NCBI GenBank assembly: GCA_028704515.1
Contig: JAQWFH010000011.1
Coordinates: forward strand, 1 to 50,065
Direction of reading: 5' to 3'
Length of the DNA: 50,065 nt
Origin: Eubacteriales bacterium
GTDB taxonomy: Bacteria; Bacillota; Clostridia; Peptostreptococcales; Anaerovoracaceae
Made by a program: the position numbers and the translations under genes. Below the pieces are notes generated by a model. The model searched no databases, had not been told where the DNA came from, and worked only from the letters and a program-made list of their open reading frames with translations. Below are positions 26,764 to 35,065 of this stretch, piece after piece (the stretch's first letter is position 1; every line of letters begins with the position of its first letter).

Positions 26764-27809
26764 TTATCGTGCCGGTAAGCAACTTAATAACAACTGAGGT
26801 ATATCATCTAGCGCTGCTTGTACTTCGACAGCTCCGATGTCATATGCCGCCTTTGGCATCCCGTACACAACAGAGCTTGCTTCATTTTGTCCGATTGTCC
26901 TGCATCCTCTGTGCCTCATCGAGAGTAGTCCTTTTGCTCCGTCTCTCCCCATCCCGGTAAGTAAAATACCGATAGCGGCACCGGCTGTTTCTTTTGCAAC
27001 CGACTCAAACAGAAAATCGACCGAAGGGCAATGACCGCTGACCTTCTCTCCAGGGGCACACTCTATTTTATATCTGTTTCCTATTTTTCTTACCTTCATC
27101 TGCATATCGCCAGGAGCAACAAAGACTTTGCCATGTCAATATAATCACCCGTGTGAGCTTCTTTGGCGCTAAAAGATGTTTGGCTGTCCAGCCTTTCGGC
27201 GTACATCTTCGAAAAAACAGGCGGAATATGCTGAACTATGACTATTCCGGGAATCGTAGAGGGCAGGTGACGCAATATGCTAAAAATTGCCTCTGTCCCT
27301 CCCGTTGAAGCTCCTATGGCTATCATATCAACAGTGCTTTTCCGTTTTACGCTAGCAAAATTATTGGAAAGAGGCTTAGCTTCCCAATTTCTATCCCTGG
27401 ATTGAATAGCCTTAGCCATAACTCCAGTCTTTATCTTTTGTATGATACTGCTAATAAATGTTTCAATATCTTGATGGGACTTACCTGTCGGTTTTGCAAC
27501 AAAATCCACTGCGCCCGCCTCTATAGCTTCAAATACTGCGCTAGATGCACCACTTACCATGATAACTGGAACCGAATACTGCGGTAACAGCTGTCTTACA
27601 AACTCAATTCCATTCATTTTCGGCATCTCTACATCACAAACAATTACATTCGGACGCGTTTTAATGATTTTTTCTTTTGCATCAAAGGGATCAGACGCAA
27701 CTGCGACAACCTCGATTCCAGGATCTTCTGAAATGCCCTTTCCAATCATCTGTCGAGATACTACGCTGTCGTCTACAATCAATACTCTTATATTCTTTTT
27801 TATATACAT
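26764..27809 (-). pseudogene. cheB: Chemotaxis methylesterase CheB, frameshifted
   Basis: Two reading frames together form a full CheB of about 348 residues. The upstream piece (27809 to 27096) has the receiver domain (D59 in VIVCDVEMP, KPTGK) and the start of the methylesterase domain with S168 (GASTGG) and H194 (QHIPP). The downstream piece (in frame to 26764) carries APGEK, GILLTGMGRDGAKG with the third triad residue Asp, and the C-terminus. The frame is lost at AAA in GCAAAGTC (27127-27129): adding one A restores MAKVFVAPGDMQMKV. The upstream product lacks the catalytic Asp and would be inactive. A homopolymer deletion could be real, phase-variable or a sequencing error. It lies 6 nt after cheR. 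Confidence 0.9.
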
Positions 27810-27815
27810 ATCATC

Positions 27816-28631
27816 CTACTCCTTCCTATAAACAGCAGGCATTATGTATCTATATTTCATCTTATCACGGTTTAAGCTCTCGGAATGACCGATAAATAAA
27901 AATCCCCCAGGCTCGGTAATCTCATATAAATGTTCCACCAGCTTGTCCTTCGTGGCACTGTCAAAATAAATCATAACATTGCGGCAGAATATTACATGCA
28001 TCTTTTTTTTAAAAGGATAAACGGAGTCCATCAGATTCATTCTATGAAAAATAACTTCATTTTTAATCTTATCGGACACAACATACTGATCATTTTCGCT
28101 TTTTTTAAAATATTTATTTTTCCACGACTCTGGAATATCTTTCATTTTTTCTGTGCTATATGCCCCTGATTTAGCAATGTCTATAACATTTTGTGAGATA
28201 TCCGAAGCCAATATTTTTGTATCCCATGCCGGTTTATTGAGACCGAAAAACTCATCTATAATCATTGCCAGTGTAAATGGCTCTTCGCCCGATGAGCAAG
28301 CGGCACTCCAAATACGCAAATCCTTATTCCTTACTGTTTTTGTCAAATACGGGAGCACTACATCCCTGAAGTAATCAAAATGTGCTGATTCACGCATAAA
28401 AAACGTATGATTTGTGGTAATCTTATTCAGCATTACCGATGCAGCTTTACCTGTTTTGTCAGCTGTTACGTAATCTATATATTCTGTAAGGCTACTAAAG
28501 TTTAGCCCTTTTATAAGCGGCCCGAGCCTTCCCTCAATCAACCCTTTTTTTTCATCCTTGAAATAAATTCCATAATTTGCTTTTATATAATCGGAAAACC
28601 GTCTAAACTCTTGTTCATTAATTACAATCAT
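27816..28631 (-). CDS. cheR: Chemotaxis protein methyltransferase CheR
   Basis: A 271-residue SAM-dependent enzyme that methylates receptor glutamates. The N-terminal helical domain (about 1-80) has NYGIYFKDEKKGLIEGRL; the catalytic domain contains TTNHTFFMRESAHF, IWSAACSSGEEPFTLAM (SAM site) and VIFCRNVMIYFD, then LFIGHSESL. The start follows GAGGT, and a sigma-28-like promoter lies 35-60 nt upstream. It heads a cheR-cheB-mcp-mcp cluster; cheA, cheW and cheY are not in the window. Confidence 0.95.
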   Translation of the reverse strand: MIVINEQEFRRFSDYIKANYGIYFKDEKKGLIEGRLGPLIKGLNFSSLTEYIDYVTADKTGKAASVMLNKITTNHTFFMRESAHFDYFRDVVLPYLTKTVRNKDLRIWSAACSSGEEPFTLAMIIDEFFGLNKPAWDTKILASDISQNVIDIAKSGAYSTEKMKDIPESWKNKYFKKSENDQYVVSDKIKNEVIFHRMNLMDSVYPFKKKMHVIFCRNVMIYFDSATKDKLVEHLYEITEPGGFLFIGHSESLNRDKMKYRYIMPAVYRKE

Positions 28632-28664
28632 AAGCTACCTCGTTTTAAAAATGCCACTTATTGT

Positions 28665-28690
28665 ATATCGACATAAATTGATAAAACTTA
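28665..28690 (-). promoter_or_regulatory. Sigma-28 (SigD)-like promoter of cheR
   Basis: On the minus strand TAAG (28690-28687), 15 nt, then TCGATAT (28671-28665), against the consensus TAAA-N15-CCGATAT: 9 of 11 positions match with exact spacing. It suggests control with motility genes. Confidence 0.55.
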
Positions 28691-28779
28691 ACAGAAAAAC
28701 GACAATATACTTTATGACTCGATAATATATTTTCAATATTCCATATTAAAAGATTGACACCTCAAATTTTAAAAGGCAA

Positions 28780-28853
28780 AATAGTAGGTACGGTAATGCG
28801 AGCAGAGCTATTTTTATTACATTTTGGAACAGTATCGCTCTCTGTACCCTATT
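28780..28853 (+). promoter_or_regulatory. Structured leader upstream of the MFS exporter gene
   Basis: AATAG/CTATT and GGTAC/GTACC (28780-28784, 28787-28791 with 28844-28853) form a bulged helix closing an inner AGAGC/GCTCT helix. A TTGACA lies upstream at 28754-28759. No U run follows, so control would act on translation or by a leader peptide. It matches no riboswitch class I recognise. Confidence 0.4.
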
Positions 28854-28882
28854 ATATCAGAGGCATCATGCAAATGTGCTGA
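28796..28882 (+). CDS. Possible 28-residue leader peptide
   Basis: An ATG inside the structured leader opens a 28-codon frame (MRAELFLLHFGTV to IMQMC) ending 28 nt before the MFS start. It has no convincing SD. Drug-exporter genes of Firmicutes are often controlled by stalling on such peptides, but here the idea rests only on position and structure. Confidence 0.25.
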   Translation: MRAELFLLHFGTVSLSVPYYIRGIMQMC

Positions 28883-28910
28883 TCTTCTTTAAATGCAAAA
28901 TCGGAGAAAT

Positions 28911-30119
28911 ATGAACAATTGGAAGAATAAATTTATTATACTCGGAAGCGCACAAGCCATATCTATGCTTACAAGCTCCGTCCTGCAGATGTCTGTTGTG
29001 TGGCATCTTACCCTTAGGACAGAATCTGCCATAGTAATCACTATGGCAACTTTGTGTTCCTTTATGCCAAGAGCCGCTCTTGGGATGTTCAGCGGCGCAT
29101 TTATCGATAGATTCGACAGGAAAAAAGTTCTCATACTTTCGGACCTTTTTATTGCGCTTGCCGCCTTAGCACTTGCAGTCGCATTCTTCTTCACGGAAAC
29201 GCCTATCGGCTTCATATACCTTATCCTCAGCGTTCGTTCAGCGGGCGCAGCTTTCCATTCACCTTGCCTTAATTCAATTATCCCTTCCATCGTTCCAAAG
29301 GATCAGATTACCCGTTGCGCAGGTATTTCGCAGGGCTTTGATTCGATATCGCTTATCCTCAGCCCCGCAATTGCAGCGATACTCTACAATTTCTGGGATA
29401 TAGGCTTCGTCGTTCTCCTCGATGTTTTCGGCGCGCTCGTTGCAATCGTAACCGCATACTTCCTTCTTACTTCTGGAAAATCACAAGGCTCCTGCGGTTC
29501 GGAAACATTTAATGTACTGCGCGATACGAAAGATGGGATCCACGCGCTGCGAAAGCAAAAGGGAATGATTTCAATCCTTATCATCAGCACAATATATGCA
29601 TTTATATATTTCCCTATCGGCTCTATGTATCCTCTTATTACTATCGTTTACTTTGAAGGCAGTGTGGCTGATTCAAGCATCGTTGAAATGGTGTTTTCGG
29701 GCGGCACCCTAATCGGGGCCATCCTCCTCGCGTATGCAGGCAACAGGATTAATAAGGTCAAGGCTATCGCATGCTCTATCGGTATATATGGCATCGGCGC
29801 TGTCTATACGGGGCTTCTTTCGCCGAGCGGTCTCTTCTCTTTTATGATAATTTCTGGAATTATGGGGATATCGATTCCATTCTTCCATGGGTCAAAGACC
29901 GCTATATTTCAAAATAAGATCCCTGACGAATATCTCGGTAGAGCGCTTTCGCTGTCTCACAGCGTAAGCTTATTTGCCGCTCCGCTCGGTCTGCTTTTCG
30001 GTGGGAGCTTCTCCGCTGCTGTCGGCGTAAACTACTGCTTCTTTGTTTGTGGAATTCTGGCTATACTTCTTTCGGCTTCTGTACTAATCATGCCGGCAAC
30101 CCGCAGGCTCGAAATGTAG
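28911..30119 (+). CDS. MFS transporter, macrolide-efflux-like (MFS_3) type
   Basis: A 402-residue protein with about 12 hydrophobic spans. FSGAFIDRFDRKKVLILSDL between TM2 and TM3 is the MFS motif A of MefA/enterobactin-exporter-like drug pumps, and a second loop near 265-280 reads AGNRINKVKA. The ATG at 28911 (MNNWKNKF) has GGAG at 6 nt. It probably exports a drug or peptide from the cytoplasm; the substrate is unknown. It is convergent with the Crp/Fnr gene with only 2 bp between stop codons and no terminator visible there. Confidence 0.85.
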   Translation: MNNWKNKFIILGSAQAISMLTSSVLQMSVVWHLTLRTESAIVITMATLCSFMPRAALGMFSGAFIDRFDRKKVLILSDLFIALAALALAVAFFFTETPIGFIYLILSVRSAGAAFHSPCLNSIIPSIVPKDQITRCAGISQGFDSISLILSPAIAAILYNFWDIGFVVLLDVFGALVAIVTAYFLLTSGKSQGSCGSETFNVLRDTKDGIHALRKQKGMISILIISTIYAFIYFPIGSMYPLITIVYFEGSVADSSIVEMVFSGGTLIGAILLAYAGNRINKVKAIACSIGIYGIGAVYTGLLSPSGLFSFMIISGIMGISIPFFHGSKTAIFQNKIPDEYLGRALSLSHSVSLFAAPLGLLFGGSFSAAVGVNYCFFVCGILAILLSASVLIMPATRRLEM

Positions 30120-30121
30120 GC

Positions 30122-30790
30122 TTACACTATGCCTTGCAGCATCTTTTCATCTTGAATCTTTATTTTCCCTCTTGAAAGTGCGACGATGCCCTCATTGGAA
30201 AAGTAATTCAGCATCTTCGTTACAACCTCCCTTGCACTTCCCATATGGCGCGCGATCTCATCATGCGTAATCAACAATGTATCTGTATTGTCAATATTCA
30301 TCTGCTCAAGCAAGAATGAGGCCAAACGGCTATCGAAACGCTTAAAAAGCACTTGCTCCACTATCCATACGACATCCGAAAAGCGTGATGCCATGAGCTT
30401 CCTCGTATATTCGGAAACAGGTAAAGAGGTTTTCATCAGCCTCCCATATATTTCCGCGGGGACAACAAATACAACCGTATCCTTCTCCGCTTCTAAATGC
30501 AGCTCAAAATTGATATCGTTCATAATGCAAGAAGCAGAAAAAAGACAAACATCCCACGGTAAAAGGCGGTAAAGTGTGATTTCCTTGCCGCTTTCCGATA
30601 GCATAAAAGCTCTGATTTGGCCAGATTTGACCATAAGTAACCCTGTGCACTCAACATCGCCTCTATGAGGGAATTGTCCCTTTTTAAAATGTCTTTCGTC
30701 TGTATGGCGATTCACTTCGTCACGTTGCTTCTCGGTGAGCTTCACCCAACATGGGAAAATGTCCTTAAGTTCGCCAGAAATGTCATTCAT
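30122..30790 (-). CDS. Crp/Fnr-family transcriptional regulator
   Basis: A 222-residue regulator: a cyclic-nucleotide-binding-like beta roll (about 15-130) and a C-terminal winged helix with LLITHDEIARHMGSAREVVTKMLNYF and GIVALSRGKIKI. No cysteine cluster for an Fe-S centre is seen at the N-terminus, and the cAMP phosphate-binding R/S pair is not obvious, so the effector is unknown. The start at 30790 follows AAGGAT; the frame extends to 30829. The target is unknown. Confidence 0.88.
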   Translation of the reverse strand: MNDISGELKDIFPCWVKLTEKQRDEVNRHTDERHFKKGQFPHRGDVECTGLLMVKSGQIRAFMLSESGKEITLYRLLPWDVCLFSASCIMNDINFELHLEAEKDTVVFVVPAEIYGRLMKTSLPVSEYTRKLMASRFSDVVWIVEQVLFKRFDSRLASFLLEQMNIDNTDTLLITHDEIARHMGSAREVVTKMLNYFSNEGIVALSRGKIKIQDEKMLQGIV

Positions 30791-31012
30791 CTTTGTACAT
30801 CCTTTCAGAATGTGGCAGGGGAATGTCACACATCGTCTCGATTGTAAAATATTTCTTTATATTATATATGCCGAGCCGAATAATATCAAGAGCGCTAACA
30901 TCTTAAAACCATCTTATAATATGCTTGTTTTTTTTAATGAAACTCATTATAATCTATAATAAATATTATAATTTTATCGGAGTCTTATGTTGTTAGAAAG
31001 GTGAATGCATAA

Positions 31013-31831
31013 ATGCTAAAAAAATGTTGCGGGTTTACAGTTATGGAAGTCCTAATCGTTGTAGCTATTATAGGGATATTGGTGGCGGTCAGCATCCCGA
31101 TTTTTGCATCTCATCTGGACGAGGCACGCCAAAGTACCTGCGAATCAAAAAGGAGTGCGCTCGCCTTAGTGATAAGCACGGCCTCTCTTACGGATAAGGT
31201 CCCTGTATCAAATGATCTTTTTGAGGAGATTTATTTGCCGAACAAGGCGCAATACGCATGCCCTAAGGGTGGAGAATTCACTTGGGAAGATCCCGCCTCT
31301 GGGCAAATGATGGGGACAATCGTGTGTAGTGTTCACGGATATATGCCAGGTGGCGGCGGCCCCGGTGGTGGTGACCCCGGTGGTGGTGACCCCGGTGGTG
31401 GTGACCCGGGCGGCGGCACTTATGTAGGACAAGACGGGAACACAGAAAATCCTATTGATACGGAGTTGCCGGTCGGAGACTCAACTGTATGGCCTCAACC
31501 GGAAGACTATCCTCCGAATGGGGAAGTACAAATGAGCCCGGGGGGGATATTCCGGCATACCGACGGTTATTATTATGTTATTTATGAATCAGATACAATA
31601 TGGAAAGGAAATGTGGATCTAGGTCCCGGCGCCTTGAAGGATCAGGGCTTTGTTGTGCAGCTTACCGGCAGAATTGTGACCTACAACGGCAACGAAATAA
31701 AGTATGACCCCGCTATTAAGCGAGGAGATTTATGCCTGGAAAATGGAATTTACTACGTATATAAGCATTATGGTGGTAATATAAAGCGCCCTGGCTTACA
31801 ACCCGACGTATGGTATAAAATCCCGAAATAA
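31013..31831 (+). CDS. Orphan type IV pilin-like protein with Gly-Pro linker and probable carbohydrate-binding tail
   Basis: A 272-residue secreted protein. The prepilin leader MLKKCCG is cut before F8 (GFTVMEVL), with the pilin Glu at mature position 5 (E12) and a hydrophobic helix (about 8-30). A pilin-like stalk (30-110) has two CxxH/C-type cysteines. A linker of GGGDP repeats (about 113-135) follows. The last 100 residues look like CBM5/12-type segments: GDLCLENGIYYVYK, PGLQPDVWYKI, and an earlier GGIFRHTDGYYYVIYE. No pilus assembly genes are adjacent. The start follows AGAAAGGTG. The sugar-binding idea rests on motif resemblance only. Confidence 0.75.
   Translation: MLKKCCGFTVMEVLIVVAIIGILVAVSIPIFASHLDEARQSTCESKRSALALVISTASLTDKVPVSNDLFEEIYLPNKAQYACPKGGEFTWEDPASGQMMGTIVCSVHGYMPGGGGPGGGDPGGGDPGGGDPGGGTYVGQDGNTENPIDTELPVGDSTVWPQPEDYPPNGEVQMSPGGIFRHTDGYYYVIYESDTIWKGNVDLGPGALKDQGFVVQLTGRIVTYNGNEIKYDPAIKRGDLCLENGIYYVYKHYGGNIKRPGLQPDVWYKIPK
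31361..31405 (+). repeat. Three perfect 15-bp tandem repeats in the pilin linker
   Basis: The unit CCCGGTGGTGGTGAC is repeated exactly three times, with a degenerate fourth copy (CCGGGCGGCGGC) after it. It encodes PGGGD. Such repeats expand or contract by slippage and would change linker length in frame. Confidence 0.9.
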
Positions 31832-31859
31832 CAAATATTAATACTTCTATCACTCAAAG

Positions 31860-31886
31860 AACCCCTCTGGTTATTCCGGAGGGGTT
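31860..31886. terminator. Hairpin between convergent pilin and EAL genes
   Basis: AACCCCTCTGG pairs with CCGGAGGGGTT (one mismatch) with a 5-nt loop. U runs are short on both sides, so termination efficiency is uncertain. Confidence 0.6.
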
Positions 31887-31933
31887 GATTCGTATAAAAT
31901 GTTTTTCGCGACCGTCACCGATCCCGGCTTGCA

Positions 31934-34261
31934 TCAAAAGTTGTTTTTTATTTGGATTGATTTCTTATCTTTCAGGTACTCCTTGAATTTATCCACAGAC
32001 ATAGGCTTTGCAAAATAATATCCCTGCATATATCGGCAGCCTAAGCTCTTAAGATAATCCGCTTGCTTTCTCGTCTCAACACCCTCGGCTATAACTGAAA
32101 GTCCGATATGATTTGCCATGCCCACAATTGAGCTTAGGATATTCCCTCCACGTTCCGGGTTTTTTTCGGCCGATAAAAATTTCATATCAAGCTTCAGGAC
32201 ATTTACTGGCACATCTTTAAGGATATTGAGTGAAGAGAATCCCGTTCCGAAGTCATCCATATGTATATTGAAGCCGCAGTCTCGTAATTCTTCGACAACC
32301 TCTATGAGCAGATCTGAGTTTTCTATATATGCGCCCTCTGTAATCTCAAGGTGCAGCATCGACGGTGATAAGGAATACTTCTCCAAGATATTCAGAAGCT
32401 CATCCTTTAGGGCATGCATACAAATGTCAAGTCTCGAAACATTCACTGCGATGGATATCATAGGTAATTTGTCTGAGTTATTCAGCATATGGCGTATGAG
32501 TTTGCAAGCTTCCTCCCATACGAACAGGTCCAGCTTCCCAATCAGTCCGTTTTTCTCCAAAACAGGTATAAAATCATTTGGCAGAATTCGACCAAAAACA
32601 GGGTGATTCCAGCGCACCAATGCTTCCGCCCCTATAATATTCCCACTGTGATAGTCATATTGCGGCTGGAAGCACACAGAAAATTGATTTTCCTTCAGGC
32701 TCTCCAGCATATTTTGGCATACCTGTAATTCCCACAGCTGACGTTCGCGCATTGCATTGTCGTAATACGCCACCTTGCTACCTATTCCTTTTGCACTGTT
32801 TCTCGCAATGCCCGCCTTGTCTATAATCCTGTTTATGTCTGGCTCCGATATATCCCTCTGATCCAATAGATAAATGCCACTTACAACATCGACATTTATT
32901 TTTCTGTTTTTAAAATCAGGGAATTCATTCAACCGTGATAAGATTTGATAAAATCTTTTTTCAAGCTCTCTGATATCTTCATAGCACCTTAATGCCACCA
33001 TGTTGTCGGCAGATACGCGGCAGAAGGTTTCGCCTTCCCTAAGATCTTCATTTATGAGATCTGCCCAATATTTTAACAGCTTATCACCGACATTATAACC
33101 GAACATATCGTTGATATACTTAAACCTTATGATATCGCAATTACAAAGTGCGTATTTTTTACCAGGACTATCTTGCAATATGCTTGCTGCGATTTGCTTG
33201 TACCATTCGAAATTAAAGTGCCCCGTAAGCGAATCGCTGTACTGAAGCTGCACATTTTCTTCCCTCAGTTTTGCATTTTGTATGATGCTCTCTGTTATTT
33301 TTATAATCATATTGATTATATGTATCTGTGATAAATTGGAATAGATATTGCTGAGCGATACAAATCCAATTAACGACTCTTTAGAAAATATAGGAATAAG
33401 GCAGATGGATTTTATTCCGTTTTTACTCCACTCTGTCCTATAGGCTTCTGGTATATGGTTATCCGTGGTGTCGGGTATTGATACATATGTTTGACCTCTC
33501 AGAATTTCAGAAAGCTCTTTTAAACATACCGCCGAGGTAACTCCTGGAAAGTTTGATGACTCATATAATAAATTTTCGGTCCACGAAATCTTCATGCTGT
33601 GACCAGTATATAATTCAATGCTACCGCTTCGCGCTTCGAAAAACCGGCATATCTTACCTATAATGTTATAAAATGTCTCTTCTATTGAAACATTCTTAGA
33701 TACAAGCTCGATGCAATCATTAAACATGCTCATAGCTCGTGAGTTTTCATCAATCATCGCGTTGACCGCTGGAGATATCTCGTTTTGATTGGCGTCTTGG
33801 CGCTTTTTGTTGTGACTTGCATAACGCTTGACAATCTCTAAAAGGGCCTTTTCTTCCCGCGTGATAAGGTTTTTATTAAAATCCTCTAGTTGTATATGTA
33901 CAATAAGCATTTCTTTTGTTATATCTCTGATGAAACAACCGCAAAGGTTTTTCCCACAAGGGAAACAATCAATTTGCAGGTATTTGCCTAATGATTTTGC
34001 AAAGTCTTGGATGCCAATCTTTTCGCTGGTGTTGAGGCAGTCGTGAAAAGATGCCAACCATTTTGGATTCGTATCTGGGTATGTTTTATAAAAATTCTTG
34101 TCTACGGTTTCAGTGCAAATATCGAGTATGGTTTCGCTCGATTGATTTATATAACGCATTATAAAATCAATTGGATTATCATTCTCATATATTACTTCTA
34201 CGAGCGCGAAACCAATTGGGCTGTTGTCACGAGCTGCGCACAAATCCGATAATTTCTTCAT
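31934..34261 (-). CDS. Cyclic-di-GMP phosphodiesterase: PAS-GAF-degenerate GGDEF-EAL
   Basis: A 775-residue soluble protein. The N-terminal PAS-like domain (about 10-135: NSPIGFALVEVIYEN), a GAF domain (about 185-335) and a GGDEF fold (about 345-505) whose active loop reads RVSADNM instead of RxGGDEF, so it is probably regulatory. The EAL domain (about 515-765) keeps EALVRW, VNVSRLD, LEITEG, MDDFGTG, LKLD, AEGVE and QGYYFAKP, so it should hydrolyse c-di-GMP to pGpG. No transmembrane segment. It lies 12 kb from the diguanylate cyclase and next to the orphan pilin, a typical c-di-GMP target process. Confidence 0.9.
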   Translation of the reverse strand: MKKLSDLCAARDNSPIGFALVEVIYENDNPIDFIMRYINQSSETILDICTETVDKNFYKTYPDTNPKWLASFHDCLNTSEKIGIQDFAKSLGKYLQIDCFPCGKNLCGCFIRDITKEMLIVHIQLEDFNKNLITREEKALLEIVKRYASHNKKRQDANQNEISPAVNAMIDENSRAMSMFNDCIELVSKNVSIEETFYNIIGKICRFFEARSGSIELYTGHSMKISWTENLLYESSNFPGVTSAVCLKELSEILRGQTYVSIPDTTDNHIPEAYRTEWSKNGIKSICLIPIFSKESLIGFVSLSNIYSNLSQIHIINMIIKITESIIQNAKLREENVQLQYSDSLTGHFNFEWYKQIAASILQDSPGKKYALCNCDIIRFKYINDMFGYNVGDKLLKYWADLINEDLREGETFCRVSADNMVALRCYEDIRELEKRFYQILSRLNEFPDFKNRKINVDVVSGIYLLDQRDISEPDINRIIDKAGIARNSAKGIGSKVAYYDNAMRERQLWELQVCQNMLESLKENQFSVCFQPQYDYHSGNIIGAEALVRWNHPVFGRILPNDFIPVLEKNGLIGKLDLFVWEEACKLIRHMLNNSDKLPMISIAVNVSRLDICMHALKDELLNILEKYSLSPSMLHLEITEGAYIENSDLLIEVVEELRDCGFNIHMDDFGTGFSSLNILKDVPVNVLKLDMKFLSAEKNPERGGNILSSIVGMANHIGLSVIAEGVETRKQADYLKSLGCRYMQGYYFAKPMSVDKFKEYLKDKKSIQIKNNF

Positions 34262-34434
34262 ACTGTTAACTCTCTTTGTTAAATTGGATTAAATAAGCGA
34301 TAAAAATTGTGTTATTTGTCGGTTCATTTTTACACATAAATTATGTTGGCATAATAATAGCAAATTGTCGACATTATTGTTTTCAACATTTCAAAATTTA
34401 TATTTTCGAAAAAAGCATTCGTGAAATTATTTAT

Positions 34435-34929
34435 TTAATCTAATTTTATAAGCGTGTCAGAGACTCCCGTCCTTTCAAACAGCTTTATTAGTAATATCCC
34501 AAGAATGCCGCATGAGAGGATTTCTCCTATTCCTACAGTAAACATAAAATAGAAATACGCTGCTTTAAATTGATACACATACTGCAGTACAAAGGGAATT
34601 ATCAAGGCATTTGACATGATTGGAAATATCGGTGCCGACCATTTGTGCTTTCTAAAAGCTCTTGTTCCTATCGCACCCAAAAGTGTTGCAAGTGATCCTA
34701 AAATAACATCCCACATTGGGGCTCCGGTAAGGAAATTTGCAATGAAGCAGCCAACAAACAGACCTGGCACTGCGGCTTTACTGAATATCGGTAGTACAGT
34801 AAGGGCCTCGGATAATCTGAGTTGGATTACGCCGCTTGAAAGCCCAGCAATCGCAGAAACAAAGGTCAGTACAACATACATGGCCGCTATAGCAGCGCCC
34901 ACAGTCAATTTCATAGTTTTACTTTGCAT
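34435..34929 (-). CDS. queT: Queuosine precursor transporter QueT
   Basis: A 164-residue membrane protein with about five to six hydrophobic spans. The QueT pattern is visible: TVGAAIAAMYVVLTF, QLRLSEALTVLPIF, GLFVGCFIANFLTG and WDVILGSLATLLGAIGTR. It is an S component thought to work with the ECF energy-coupling module in uptake of preQ1 or preQ0. The preQ1 riboswitch just upstream supports the assignment. Confidence 0.93.
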   Translation of the reverse strand: MQSKTMKLTVGAAIAAMYVVLTFVSAIAGLSSGVIQLRLSEALTVLPIFSKAAVPGLFVGCFIANFLTGAPMWDVILGSLATLLGAIGTRAFRKHKWSAPIFPIMSNALIIPFVLQYVYQFKAAYFYFMFTVGIGEILSCGILGILLIKLFERTGVSDTLIKLD

Positions 34930-34943
34930 TATTAAATATCTCC

Positions 34944-34984
34944 TTTAGTTTTGTTTTAAGTGTGGAAGGTTTCGAACACACTAT
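34944..34984 (-). promoter_or_regulatory. preQ1-I riboswitch
   Basis: On the minus strand: a six-pair stem AGTGTG/CACACT with loop TTCGAAACCTTC, then an A-rich tail TAAAACAAAACTAA that reaches into the SD (AAAGGAG, 34946-34940). This is the class-I pattern of stem, C-rich loop and AACTAA tail forming a pseudoknot. Binding of preQ1 would hide the SD of queT, so control is translational. Confidence 0.8.
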
Positions 34985-34991
34985 ACATTTA

Positions 34992-35035
34992 ATTATAGCT
35001 TATTTATTGACATAATGTCAAAATTATGTTATTTT
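34992..35035. promoter_or_regulatory. Divergent promoters sharing the palindrome TTGACATAATGTCAA
   Basis: The 15-bp palindrome (35007-35021) gives a perfect TTGACA on both strands. Minus: 18 bp to TATAAT (34997-34992), for queT. Plus: 17 bp to TATTTT (35030-35035), for the NifX-like gene. The two promoters overlap at their -35 boxes. Confidence 0.6.
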
Positions 35036-35065
35036 TAACGTGAAATTTAGTTTCGGAGGTAAAAA

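Noticed and set aside
30800..30840. Crp-type operator (TGTG...CACA) upstream of the Crp/Fnr gene
   Set aside because: The half-sites are 12 bp apart instead of the usual spacing and the flanking bases do not fit.
30791..31012. c-di-GMP riboswitch before the pilin gene
   Set aside because: The region is AT-rich and lacks the conserved GEMM core sequences.
31361..31420. CRISPR-like short repeats
   Set aside because: They are contiguous 15-bp coding repeats without spacers, inside the pilin gene.
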